Positions 1 to 6,494 of a stretch of 10,106 nt of DNA are shown one piece after another. The notes below the pieces were generated by a model that saw only the letters and a list, made by a program, of their open reading frames with translations, was not told the origin of the DNA and did not search any database. Source of the DNA: Methanothrix sp. (GTDB lineage Archaea > Halobacteriota > Methanosarcinia > Methanotrichales > Methanotrichaceae); contig WOYM01000114.1 of the NCBI GenBank assembly GCA_011620785.1, forward strand, positions 1 through 10,106, written 5' to 3'. The stretch's first letter is position 1. Each line of letters starts with the position of its first letter. Made by a program: the position numbers and the translations under genes.

Positions 1-10
1 CAAGGCGGTC

Positions 11-48
11 CTTTCAGGGCTACTGAAAGCTCCGGTCTTTAGGCCGGA
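11..48 (-). terminator. Paired hairpins at the 3' end of the beta-helix gene
   Basis: Seen: a perfect 7-bp stem CTTTCAG/CTGAAAG (11-17 with 23-29, loop GGCTA), and beside it a 5-bp stem TCCGG/CCGGA (31-35 with 44-48) that spans the stop codon of the minus-strand gene. Inference: a transcription-end or mRNA-stabilising structure for that gene. No clear T-tract follows before the window edge, so the terminator call is weak. Confidence 0.35.
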
Positions 49-1355
49 GTAGTTTGCTCTTCCACGCATTCAACTTCGAGGAATGCAGCGCCCGCCTGCA
101 TAACTACCTTTTTTCCAGACCAGACGCAATTCTCTGCGATGATGGTGCTTTGAACGGGATGTAGATCGGTCGTGCAGAAGCACCCACCAGGTGCTACTAG
201 ACGGCAGTTCTTTGCCTCTACATGGGACCGCCCGACAGCATGGATTCCAAAAAATCCTTCCAGTTGGCAATCATAGAATAATACCCGAGAGGACTCATAG
301 ATATACGTCGCTCCTCCAGTCGAATCGGTCTTTGCCTTGTCATTTTTCAGGACTGATCTTCTCACCTGTCCGGTCCCGTCTCTGACCACGAGGCCATAGG
401 CATCAGTCGCGGGTGTGCAATCCATATTTATTTCGCTGAGGGTGAAGTCGTTCACCTGCCAGACGGTTATCTGGCTATCGGTTTGGAACTTGGTTGCTGA
501 GACCTGATCCTTTGATCTACTCTTCCAGTCGTTATTTCCATGCAGGCACAGTCCCTCTCTGCACTGCCAGGCTGCACAATCCAAAACATGGCTATTATGG
601 CAGGTATCCAGCATGAAGCCTTCCGCTCCGCAGTTTTGGGCTACCACTTGGAAAACCACCGCATCGCTCTCTCTGCCTGATCCATTATTTCCCAAATAGA
701 TCCCTGAGCCATGAGAATTCACTAACTTGAGGCGATAGTATTTTCCGTTGCTTCGCTTCGAGCCAGCCAAGATCAGGGCCTCTCCATCTTGTGGTTGGTC
801 ATCTCTTTGTTGCGCCCGGTTGCCGTCCAAAGTCAAATTAGCTACTGTAAAATCGCTATAACCTGGGGAAAGCGGCCCACTCCCTCTGATGATCATCATG
901 GCAACGTGCCGCGAAAGATTGCGTTGATTCGGGGCTAGCTGGATGATAGTCTCATCCACTCCCGCGCCGTAGATGTGCATGGATTTGTCAATTACAGGGA
1001 TGCAGCAATAGAGAATGTTGCTTCCATTGGGATAAAGCGGGACGGCATAGGGCGCAGATAGGACGTAAAGGCCCTTGCCAATGTTCAAGCTGCCGCCATC
1101 AGGGACGGCATCGATGGCTGCCTTAAATAGACCGGATGCATCGGATTTGATGGAGGAAGTGGCTATCTGCCTGCCGTCGGCAGTTTCGGCGATGATGGAT
1201 TGGCCCTGCTGGAAAACATATACATCATAATTCTCAGTCTCTGGAAATTCAGTAACGGGCATTCGACTGTCCAGCGTTTCGTTATACCGAAAATCCAGTC
1301 CCGAAGCACTATTGACCAGTGCAGCGAAAAGGATTAATCCAATTATTCGCTCCAT
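39..1355 (-). CDS. Secreted right-handed beta-helix (pectate-lyase-like fold) protein
   Basis: A 438-residue protein, probably exported and acting at or outside the cell surface. Seen: an N-terminal hydrophobic signal segment (MERIIGLILFAALVNSASG), then at about residues 79-100 the pattern AIDAVPDGGSLNIGKGLYVL, typical of the first turn of pectate-lyase-like beta-helices (Gly-rich turn, then GxY). After it come repeated short strands with stacked small and hydrophobic residues (about 130-425) and many cysteines in the C-terminal half (for example C242, C252, C260, C265, C270). No sorting tail or membrane anchor is visible at the C-terminus. The ATG at 1355 is chosen over an in-frame GTG at 1421 because a TATA box at 1425-1434 would place transcription start downstream of that GTG, and the signal peptide begins exactly at the ATG. 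Substrate and catalysis cannot be assigned; such proteins in methanogens may be structural surface proteins rather than lyases. It is divergent from the DUF4430-type gene. Confidence 0.8.
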   Translation of the reverse strand: MERIIGLILFAALVNSASGLDFRYNETLDSRMPVTEFPETENYDVYVFQQGQSIIAETADGRQIATSSIKSDASGLFKAAIDAVPDGGSLNIGKGLYVLSAPYAVPLYPNGSNILYCCIPVIDKSMHIYGAGVDETIIQLAPNQRNLSRHVAMMIIRGSGPLSPGYSDFTVANLTLDGNRAQQRDDQPQDGEALILAGSKRSNGKYYRLKLVNSHGSGIYLGNNGSGRESDAVVFQVVAQNCGAEGFMLDTCHNSHVLDCAAWQCREGLCLHGNNDWKSRSKDQVSATKFQTDSQITVWQVNDFTLSEINMDCTPATDAYGLVVRDGTGQVRRSVLKNDKAKTDSTGGATYIYESSRVLFYDCQLEGFFGIHAVGRSHVEAKNCRLVAPGGCFCTTDLHPVQSTIIAENCVWSGKKVVMQAGAAFLEVECVEEQTTPA

Positions 1356-1424
1356 TTCTAATCCATCCCGTTGCTTCTTTGGCTCGAGCCATGGCCCGCG
1401 AGATAGTCTTGCAGGACACACTAG

Positions 1425-1434
1425 TTATAAATAT
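1425..1434 (-). promoter_or_regulatory. TATA box of the beta-helix gene
   Basis: The minus strand reads ATATTTATAA here, a good archaeal TATA box. With the usual 25-base spacing, transcription would start near 1403-1405, giving a leader of about 50 bases before the ATG at 1355. Confidence 0.55.
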
Positions 1435-1509
1435 TGTTATTCGGGATGGGGTTGTTCTTTGCAATATGTCCTTGGGCATCCATCTGTGAGCATTCAATCC
1501 CAATGGCTC

Positions 1510-1518
1510 AAATATATC
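1510..1518 (+). promoter_or_regulatory. Possible TATA box of the DUF4430-type gene
   Basis: AAATATATC lies about 35 bases before the ATG at 1549. This implies a very short leader that would just include the GGTGG motif at 1540-1544. No better TATA box is apparent between the two divergent genes. Confidence 0.3.
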
Positions 1519-1548
1519 AGGATTTATGTATTGGCCACAGGTGGCAGA

Positions 1549-2016
1549 ATGATCTTCAATAGAAAATCAAAAGATAGCAAGGTCAAGGCTGAGGTATACA
1601 TTAACTATGGCGATGAAAATGGAAGTTTCAATGGCCAAAAGAGGATAAAAAAGGCAGAGGTATTGATCAATCCCGGCATGAGCGTTCTGGAAGTTCTCAA
1701 AATGGTTTCACATATCGATTATACTCCGGATGAAAGCGCTACCGGCCACATGGGGTCTATGATAACAGCCATTGACGGCTTTAAAAATGACCTCACCCAC
1801 TTCTGGCTGTATTATTTGAGAGAGGAGTATGACGGTGGATGGAAGCTGCCCATGGAGACACCTGATTCGGTTTTGATAAAAAAGAACATCATGATTGCCT
1901 GGCGGTATCATGATCTGCAAGAAAAGGGCCCCGGCGCAGCTGGCAATCAGATATTCGGCCCTTTCTACTCCAGGGAATGCATTTCCAGGGTTAAGAGATG
2001 CAACCGGCAGTTCTGA
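1549..2016 (+). CDS. Small DUF4430-like (transcobalamin C-terminal-like) beta-grasp protein
   Basis: A 155-residue protein that matches the DUF4430 pattern by eye: a GMSVLEVLK segment (residues 43-51), then a TAIDG turn (73-77), an aromatic strand HFWLYYL (84-90) and a closing IAWRY strand (116-120). This fold is known as the C-terminal domain of vitamin B12 carriers and as a stand-alone domain in bacteria and archaea. The role here is unknown; cobalamin binding should not be assumed. The frame is open back to 1312, but the ATG at 1549 is preferred: GGTGG lies 4 bases before it, a TATA-like site precedes it, and the upstream extension overlaps the divergent gene's promoter and reads unlike protein. 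No signal peptide is visible, which is unusual because many DUF4430 proteins are exported. It ends in a basic tail (SRVKRCNRQF). Confidence 0.6.
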   Translation: MIFNRKSKDSKVKAEVYINYGDENGSFNGQKRIKKAEVLINPGMSVLEVLKMVSHIDYTPDESATGHMGSMITAIDGFKNDLTHFWLYYLREEYDGGWKLPMETPDSVLIKKNIMIAWRYHDLQEKGPGAAGNQIFGPFYSRECISRVKRCNRQF

Positions 2017-2072
2017 TGTAATTCTGGAAGAATCTTTAATTTGGTCAAGGGTCAACCCAAAAGCTTATTTGC

Positions 2073-2080
2073 TTTAAAAG
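2073..2080 (+). promoter_or_regulatory. Possible TATA box of the ferritin-like gene
   Basis: TTTAAAAG lies 80 bases before the start codon. Transcription would begin near 2100-2105, leaving a leader of about 55 bases that contains the strong ribosome binding site. It overlaps a weak hairpin (AAAGC/GCTTT, 2060-2075) that could end the upstream gene. Confidence 0.35.
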
Positions 2081-2144
2081 AAAATTGAAATGACAGAGAT
2101 AGATACATACTCTGGTTGATCGAATATTATCTGGACAGAACAAA

Positions 2145-2153
2145 AAGGAGGAG
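2145..2153 (+). promoter_or_regulatory. Strong Shine-Dalgarno site
   Basis: AAGGAGGAG sits 6 bases before the ATG at 2160. It is the longest match to the anti-Shine-Dalgarno sequence in the window, which suggests that the ferritin-like protein is made in quantity. Confidence 0.75.
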
Positions 2154-2159
2154 TTCTAA

Positions 2160-2498
2160 ATGGCCGAGTTTGTCAATCCATTCAGCGGAAAGGTGCCTGA
2201 CCGAAAATTGACTTCAGAGGAATTGATCCGAGCTTTGCGCCTCGATCTGGCTGCAGAGCATGAGGCAGTGCATCTTTACATGGCTCATGCCGAGGCTACA
2301 GATAATCCTCTGGTCAAGGAGGTATTGATAGATATAGCCAATGAGGAGAGGGTTCATGCAGGAGAGTTCTCCCGTCTGCTCCAGATCCTCACCGGGGACG
2401 AGGATGAGCTGCTGGCACAGGGAGCTGAAGAAGTAGATGAGATGGCAGGAAAAAAGCCATCCGAAGAGAAGAAAAAGCCTGCTAAGAAAGGCAAGTGA
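2160..2498 (+). CDS. Ferritin-like diiron protein (rubrerythrin/encapsulated-ferritin-like family)
   Basis: A 112-residue all-helical protein. Seen: two helices, each with ligand-type residues. The first holds LAAEHEAVHLYMAHAEAT with E33 in the ligand position, and the second holds IANEERVH with an ExxH motif (E63, H66). The E-x29-E-x2-H spacing matches the two-helix EncFtn/rubrerythrin-like family, in which dimers build the diiron ferroxidase site and assemble into rings. Expected role: iron oxidation/storage or peroxide protection in an anaerobe. The last 20 residues are a lysine/glutamate-rich tail (for example KKPSEEKKKPAKKGK) without the usual encapsulin-targeting peptide, and no encapsulin shell gene is in the window, so encapsulation is not supported. 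The start is fixed by the strong ribosome binding site. The gene converges on the CNNM/CorB-like gene. Confidence 0.75.
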   Translation: MAEFVNPFSGKVPDRKLTSEELIRALRLDLAAEHEAVHLYMAHAEATDNPLVKEVLIDIANEERVHAGEFSRLLQILTGDEDELLAQGAEEVDEMAGKKPSEEKKKPAKKGK

Positions 2499-2503
2499 CT
2501 CCT

Positions 2504-2525
2504 CCCCACCCCTAAAGGGGTAGGG
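2504..2525. terminator. Shared terminator hairpin between convergent genes
   Basis: ACCCC (2508-2512) pairs with GGGGT (2517-2521) around a TAAA loop. The stem extends outward as CCC (2505-2507) with GGG (2523-2525) across one bulged A. It fills the 34-base gap between two converging stop codons, so it probably serves both transcripts. Confidence 0.55.
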
Positions 2526-2532
2526 CTTCTAC

Positions 2533-3816
2533 TCACAATACAATGCTCTCTTCATCAGGCAGGGCTTCTGACATCAGCACCCTGATCTTTTTGATGCGGT
2601 TTTTTTCCACATTTTCTATGATGAACCTTGTGTTCATGTATTCGACGGATTCGCCTTGTCTGGGCAGTCTGCCCAATAGCTGGATCATAAATCCGCCAAT
2701 GGATTCGTAATGCTCTGATTCGATATCCGTCCCGATCAGCTCGTTCAGCTCCTCGATCCGGGTGCTTCCATCGACGATGTATTCTCCTTCCCGGATCGTC
2801 TCGATCTCATTGGTTTGCATGTCGTACTCGTCTGATATCTCCCCCACGATCTCCTCAACCAGATCCTCCATAGTGACGATACCGGCCGTGCCCCCATACT
2901 CATCCAGGACTATGGCCATATGTGTCCTGCGCTTTTTCATCTCGCTGAAGAGCTCTGAGGTATTCATGAACTCGAATGTGTAGTAGGGCTTTTTCACAAA
3001 CCCTTTCATGTCAAAATCCCTTTTGGAATCCAGGTAGACCAGATCCTTGACGTTGAGAATACCTACTATGTTATCGATCCTGTTGCCATAAACTGGATAG
3101 CGGGAGAACTGCTCAGCTCTTATTATCTTTATGACATCCTCATAGGTGGCATTGATGTTGATGGCAATGATGTCCATCCGCGGAACCATAATATCTTTAA
3201 CCAGCTGATCCCCGAAGTCGAATACATTGCAGATCATCGTCTTTTCATGATCCTCGATGACGCCCTCCTCCTCGCCCAAATTCACCATGGACTTGAGCTC
3301 CTCTTCGGTAATCGAGGGCAGTTTGGCATTGCTTCTGCAGCCAAAGAGCCGCAAGAAGATGCTGGCTACACGGGAGAAGACTGCTACGACGGGACTCAGA
3401 ATGTATGCTAAAATGGAGATAGGCCTTGCCACCAAGAGAGCTATCTGTTCAGACTTTTGAGCAGCCAGTGATTTGGGAGTGATCTCTCCGAATATGAGCA
3501 CCAGCATGGTCATCACCCCGGTAGCGATGCCAACTCCGCTATCGCCGAAATATTTTATCGCCAAGACTGTGGCAATGGACGATGCGCTGATGTTTACTAG
3601 ATTGTTGCCCACAAGGATAGTGCCCAGCAGTCTGCTGGGGTCTTCCCTCAGCTTTTCTACCACGCTGGCACCTCTTATCTTCTCCTCAACCAAATGGATG
3701 AGCCTGATCTTGCTCAGTGACATCAATGCGGTCTCAGATGCAGAGAAGAAAGCCGACATGCAGAGCAGAAATCCAAGAAATGCTAAAAGCGCAGTTGTAC
3801 TTAAATCCAAAGCCAA
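2533..3816 (-). CDS. CNNM/CorB-family membrane protein with CBS pair and CorC/HlyC domain
   Basis: A 427-residue full-length member of the CNNM/CorB (hemolysin C-like) family. Archaeal and eukaryotic members are implicated in magnesium transport. Domains: a DUF21 transmembrane region (about 8-155) with the family signatures SASETALMSLSKIRL (25-39), GNNLVNISASS (70-80) and FGEITPKSLAAQ (109-120); a CBS pair (about 208-330) with the hallmark DEYGGTAGIVTMEDLVEEI (305-323); and a CorC/HlyC domain (about 343-417). The annotated start is TTG at 3816, only 2 bases after GAGG. An in-frame TTG at 3810 would have about 8 bases of spacing and may be the true start. The gene is alone on this strand. Direction of transport and physiological metal are inferred from the family only. 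Confidence 0.88.
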   Translation of the reverse strand: MALDLSTTALLAFLGFLLCMSAFFSASETALMSLSKIRLIHLVEEKIRGASVVEKLREDPSRLLGTILVGNNLVNISASSIATVLAIKYFGDSGVGIATGVMTMLVLIFGEITPKSLAAQKSEQIALLVARPISILAYILSPVVAVFSRVASIFLRLFGCRSNAKLPSITEEELKSMVNLGEEEGVIEDHEKTMICNVFDFGDQLVKDIMVPRMDIIAININATYEDVIKIIRAEQFSRYPVYGNRIDNIVGILNVKDLVYLDSKRDFDMKGFVKKPYYTFEFMNTSELFSEMKKRRTHMAIVLDEYGGTAGIVTMEDLVEEIVGEISDEYDMQTNEIETIREGEYIVDGSTRIEELNELIGTDIESEHYESIGGFMIQLLGRLPRQGESVEYMNTRFIIENVEKNRIKKIRVLMSEALPDEESIVL

Positions 3817-3874
3817 TTCCTCATTGCTGGCCCGAAAACCTCGGAGAATCCAGTATGCATATTCATTTATCTAA

Positions 3875-4354
3875 TTACTTTTAGCAATTGAGCAAATAAA
3901 TCTTTCCCTGTATGAATGTACGATCATGATAAATGTAGGGCCTTGAAAAAGCAGGCAAGAAGCGAGGGAAAGGTCTGCACTGCCAGCCAGCTACCATTAT
4001 GGATTTGTCATTAAGGATCAAGTCATGAAAGGATCTCTAACAGACGGATTTATTTTTCAAAGCGTCCTCTGCTGCGTCCACGGTTACGTCTACGAGCAGA
4101 GATAAGGACGGATCAAAGCTGAGACCGGGACCTCGGAGATCATCTGAGCCCCTAAAAGCTTCATAGAGAAGGCGTCGAAGATGAGCTTCATCGTAAGCGG
4201 CTTTGCTCCTGAGAAGTATCGAGAATATATCTCCATCGCGATATTAGATATCATATCTGCGCTTGATCATATAGCACATAAATAAGATAAGGGATGATCC
4301 TATAGATGAGCCGACAGCTAAGATTATTACCGATCCCAAATAAAAGAGGCCGGC
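3875..4354. other. Gene-poor stretch with inverted repeats and coding remnants
   Basis: No intact gene is supported here. An 8-bp inverted repeat CTTTCCCT (3902-3909) / AGGGAAAG (3965-3972) encloses 55 bases just upstream of the CNNM/CorB-like gene. An AT-rich inverted repeat GATAT/ATATC lies around 4234-4257. A plus-strand frame from 4025 to 4285 is broken by two in-frame stops (listed separately). On the minus strand a 31-codon frame ending at 4244 encodes one hydrophobic segment with a basic end and could be a small membrane peptide, but nothing else supports it. Confidence 0.5.
4025..4285 (+). pseudogene. Possible stop-interrupted gene remnant, unrecognised
   Basis: One frame reads 26 codons from the ATG at 4025, stops at 4103 (TAA) and 4145 (TGA), and then continues for 45 residues to a TAA at 4283. 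The last part (SKMSFIVSGFAPEKYREYIS, then ILDIISALDHIA) has protein-like composition. An ATG at 4181 could give a 34-residue peptide, but no ribosome binding site precedes it. I do not recognise the family. The neighbouring methyltransferase/PhzF debris makes decay plausible; chance is the alternative. Confidence 0.2.
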
Positions 4355-4577
4355 ATGAACAAAGCATACGTTCACGGCTACGATCCAAGGGAAAGCAGGC
4401 GCTTGCAGGATCAGGCCTCCACCCTTGTCCAGCTGCTTCACTCCGATACCACCTACCCCCGCAGGCAGCCTTGTCCTGGAGGCCGGCTGCGGGGTGGGAG
4501 CGCAGACCTTGACCCTATCTCGAAACAATCCAGAGGCATCGATCATCTCAATGGACATATCCCGGGCCTCCGTCCTT
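4355..4577 (+). pseudogene. SAM-dependent methyltransferase, N-terminal fragment with frameshift
   Basis: The ATG at 4355, preceded by GAGG at 5 bases, opens a frame beginning MNKAYVHGYDPRESRRLQDQ and reaching HSDTTYP. The expected continuation, AGSLVLEAGCGVGAQTLTLS with the SAM-binding motif I (LEAGCGVG), is in the next frame. Removing one C from the run of five at 4456-4460 joins the two parts perfectly. The joined fragment runs through the acidic end of the second strand (SMDIS) and then stops resembling a methyltransferase near ASVLQA, where PhzF-like sequence begins. About two thirds of a class I methyltransferase is therefore missing. The frameshift alone might be a base-calling error, but the loss of the C-terminal part is not. 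Its original substrate is unknown. Confidence 0.75.
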
Positions 4578-4868
4578 CAGGCCATAGCTGCCGAAAACAA
4601 CTTATCTGAGACGGCTTTCCTCGTTCCCCATGGGGATGGCTTCCAGATCAGATGGTTGACTCCTCTGACAGAGGTCGCTCTCTGCGGCCATGCCACTCTG
4701 GCAAGCGCATTTGTCCTTTTCAACTGCTGCAACTGGCCGCAAGATACAATCAGGTTTCAGACCCGCAAAAGTGGAGAGCTGGCGGCAGAAAGGCAGGGCG
4801 ATCTCCTGCAGATGAGCTTTCCTGCCATTGCCGCCTATCGCATCGCCCCTCCCGTCCATCCCTCATAA
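4575..4868 (+). pseudogene. PhzF-family isomerase, internal fragment fused to the methyltransferase piece
   Basis: In the same frame as the methyltransferase motif I, the sequence becomes clearly PhzF-like: LQAIAAENNLSETAF (with the family's catalytic-type glutamate in SET), then FQIRWLTPLTEVALCGHATL (the GHAT motif), then FQTRKSGELAAERQGDLLQM. About 97 residues survive. The first roughly 40 residues of a normal PhzF protein and all of the second domain are absent; the frame ends at a TAA (4866-4868) just before the ribosomal operon promoter. The piece cannot form the two-domain active site, so it is a remnant. Its exact junction with the methyltransferase piece lies near 4572-4590. Confidence 0.8.
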
Positions 4869-4871
4869 GTC

Positions 4872-4879
4872 TTTTATAC
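4872..4879 (+). promoter_or_regulatory. TATA box of the uS13-uS4-uS11-Rpo3 operon
   Basis: TTTTATAC lies 3 bases after the end of the PhzF remnant and about 120 bases before the uS13 start. The expected transcription start is near 4900-4904, giving a leader of about 95 bases. Confidence 0.55.
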
Positions 4880-4901
4880 GAGAAGCATAACTTCACTTTG
4901 G

Positions 4902-4997
4902 CTCATTGGATTAATTCGCCCCACAACGTGTTGAGCGGGCGGCGTCGGGCTGTGACCCGGGGCTGATCCAGAGGAAAAAGTTCCCTGGAGGACTAAC
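4902..4997 (+). promoter_or_regulatory. Structured 5' leader of the ribosomal protein operon (candidate)
   Basis: Seen: GCCC (4918-4921) can pair with GGGC (4960-4963). Inside it, CAAC/GTTG (4924-4927 with 4930-4933, or CAA/TTG with a CGTG loop) and TCGGG/CCCGG (4945-4949 with 4956-4960, loop CTGTGA) form further stems; the last competes for G4960 with the outer stem. The ribosome binding site GGAGGA (4987-4992) follows 24 bases later. Known: in bacteria the equivalent alpha operon leader is bound by S4. Inference: this leader may be an archaeal autoregulatory site, but only pairing potential supports it. Confidence 0.35.
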
Positions 4998-5543
4998 TTG
5001 GCAAAACCAACTACAGGAAAAGAGAAGCCTAAAAAGGCTGAAGAGAAGCCTAAGAAGGGCTCTGATGAAGAGCTCAGGCATATAGTTCGCATTTTGAATA
5101 CCGATCTGGCTGGAAAGAGACAGGTCCACATGGCCCTGACGGGCATCAAGGGCGTGGGCCGCAGATGCGCCAAGATCTTCACAGAGAGTGCGGGAGTGGA
5201 CCCCAATGCCACCCTCGGACTGCTTCCTGATGCAGAGATCGATAAGCTGAAGAAGGTCGTGGAAGAGGACGCCACCAATATACTGCCTGTTTGGATGGTC
5301 AACCGGCGCGGCGATATCGAGACCGGCAAAGATATTCACATCATGGGTATGGACCTGAACATGACCCTTAGAGAAGACCTCGATCTCATGAAGAAGATGA
5401 GGAGCTATAAAGGGCTCAGGCATGAACGGGGTCTGAGGGTGAGGGGCCAGAAGACCAGATCCTCCGGACGCACGGGCGCAATCGTGGGCGTCAGCAGAAA
5501 GAGAGAAGGAACACCAGCCGCGGCACCGGCTGCCAAGGAATAG
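4998..5543 (+). CDS. rps13: Small ribosomal subunit protein uS13
   Basis: A 181-residue uS13, the head protein of the 30S subunit that contacts 16S rRNA, the large subunit and P-site tRNA. Seen: RILNTDLAGKRQVHMALTGI (31-50) with the GIKGVGRR helix-turn, the NRRGDIETGKDIH segment, and the C-terminal RSYKGLRHERGLRVRGQKT (135-153), all diagnostic for archaeal uS13. It is longer than the usual roughly 150 residues because of a lysine/glutamate-rich N-terminal extension (1-22) and an alanine-rich tail. The start is a TTG at 4998, placed 5 bases after GGAGGA; there is no in-frame ATG before residue 45, well inside the conserved domain. It is the first gene of the operon; uS4 follows after 21 bases. 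Confidence 0.97.
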   Translation: MAKPTTGKEKPKKAEEKPKKGSDEELRHIVRILNTDLAGKRQVHMALTGIKGVGRRCAKIFTESAGVDPNATLGLLPDAEIDKLKKVVEEDATNILPVWMVNRRGDIETGKDIHIMGMDLNMTLREDLDLMKKMRSYKGLRHERGLRVRGQKTRSSGRTGAIVGVSRKREGTPAAAPAAKE

Positions 5544-5564
5544 GAAAGGAGAAGGTGGTAAGAG

Positions 5565-6101
5565 ATGGGATATCCAGGCAAGAGTCGAAAGATGTATGCC
5601 AGGCCACGAACTCCCTGGCAGGCGGAGAGGATTGCGGGAGAGGTGGAGGTAGTCAAGGCTTATGGACTGCGGAACAAGAGGGAGCTGTGGAAGGCTCAGG
5701 CCGTTTTAAAGAAGTACAGACAGGCCAGCAGAAAGCTCTTGGCAGCGGTATCTTTGGGAGAGGAGCCTCCCCAGGCACAAGCCATCCTCAACCGCCTCAA
5801 GAAGCTGGGAATGCTCAAAGAGGAGGGTGATCTGGATGCCATCTTATCCATGAAGGTCAACGACGTTCTGGAGAGAAGGCTGCAGACCCAGGTCTACCGG
5901 CAAGGGCTGGCCAACTCCCTGAAGCAGGCCAGACAGTTCATCGTCCACGGCCATATACAGGTCTCCGGGAGGAGGGTGGATGTTCCTGGTTATCTCGTGC
6001 CCAGGGGCGAGGAGATGAGCATTGACTATTACATGGGCTCTCCCATGGCCAGCGAGGGTCATCCGGAGAGGGCATCCAGAACACCCAGGGTGGAAGGATA
6101 A
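5565..6101 (+). CDS. rps4: Small ribosomal subunit protein uS4
   Basis: A 178-residue uS4, a primary 16S rRNA-binding assembly protein. Seen: the archaeal/eukaryal N-terminus GYPGKSRKMYARPRTPW, then the S4 RNA-binding domain at about 102-160 (LERRLQTQVYRQGLANS, then ARQFIVHGHIQVSGRRVDVP). The ATG at 5565 follows two purine-rich sites (AGGAG at 5547-5551 and AAGGTGGT at 5552-5559). The stop codon TAA abuts the ATG of uS11, so the two are translationally coupled. In bacteria S4 represses its own operon; whether that applies here is unknown. Confidence 0.97.
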   Translation: MGYPGKSRKMYARPRTPWQAERIAGEVEVVKAYGLRNKRELWKAQAVLKKYRQASRKLLAAVSLGEEPPQAQAILNRLKKLGMLKEEGDLDAILSMKVNDVLERRLQTQVYRQGLANSLKQARQFIVHGHIQVSGRRVDVPGYLVPRGEEMSIDYYMGSPMASEGHPERASRTPRVEG

Positions 6102-6491
6102 ATGGCAGAAGGAAAGTGGGGCATTGCCCATATATTCTCGTCCTTTAACAACACGATCATCACCATCACCGACCAGACCGGAGCAGAGACTCTGGCCAAG
6201 ATCTCGGGCGGAATGGTGGTCAAGGCAGCCAGGGACGAGAGTTCTCCCTACACAGCCATGCAGATGGCCATGCAGGTCGCTGACGCTGTGAAGGACAAGG
6301 GAATCGTAGGAGTTCACGTCAAGGTACGTGCTCCCGGCGGGAATCGGCAGAGGTCTCCAGGACCGGGCGCACAGGCGGCCATCAGGGCTCTGGCGCGGGC
6401 GGGCCTCCGGATCGGCAGGATTGAAGATGCGACCCCCATACCTCACGATGGGACCAAGCCCAGAGGAGGAAAGAGGGGTCGAAGGGTGTAA
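6102..6491 (+). CDS. rps11: Small ribosomal subunit protein uS11
   Basis: A 129-residue uS11, a platform protein of the 30S subunit near the mRNA exit. Seen: HIFSSFNNTIITITDQTGAE (10-29), the SGGMVVKAARDESSPYTAM block (35-53) and the highly conserved C-terminus IEDATPIPHDGTKPRGGKR. The length is as expected for the archaeal family. The ATG directly follows the uS4 stop codon, with GGAAGG overlapping the end of uS4 as ribosome binding site. Rpo3 follows after 3 bases. Confidence 0.98.
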   Translation: MAEGKWGIAHIFSSFNNTIITITDQTGAETLAKISGGMVVKAARDESSPYTAMQMAMQVADAVKDKGIVGVHVKVRAPGGNRQRSPGPGAQAAIRALARAGLRIGRIEDATPIPHDGTKPRGGKRGRRV

Positions 6492-6494
6492 AAC

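Noticed and set aside
1708..2055. A 115-codon minus-strand frame
   Set aside because: It lies antisense to the DUF4430-type gene and shows no domain pattern of its own.
2160..2498. Encapsulin nanocompartment cargo system
   Set aside because: No shell protein gene in the window and no targeting peptide at the C-terminus.
4244..4558. A 104-codon minus-strand frame ending in a hydrophobic segment
   Set aside because: Most of it is antisense to the methyltransferase remnant. Only the last 31 codons look like a membrane segment, with no ribosome binding site to support a separate gene.
4425..4868. A 147-codon open frame that could be called an intact hypothetical protein
   Set aside because: Its first dozen residues are out-of-frame methyltransferase sequence, and the rest is a methyltransferase piece fused to a PhzF piece. 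It is better described as remnant DNA.
5844..6446. A 200-codon minus-strand frame
   Set aside because: It is a shadow of uS4 and uS11, caused by codon bias on the real strand.
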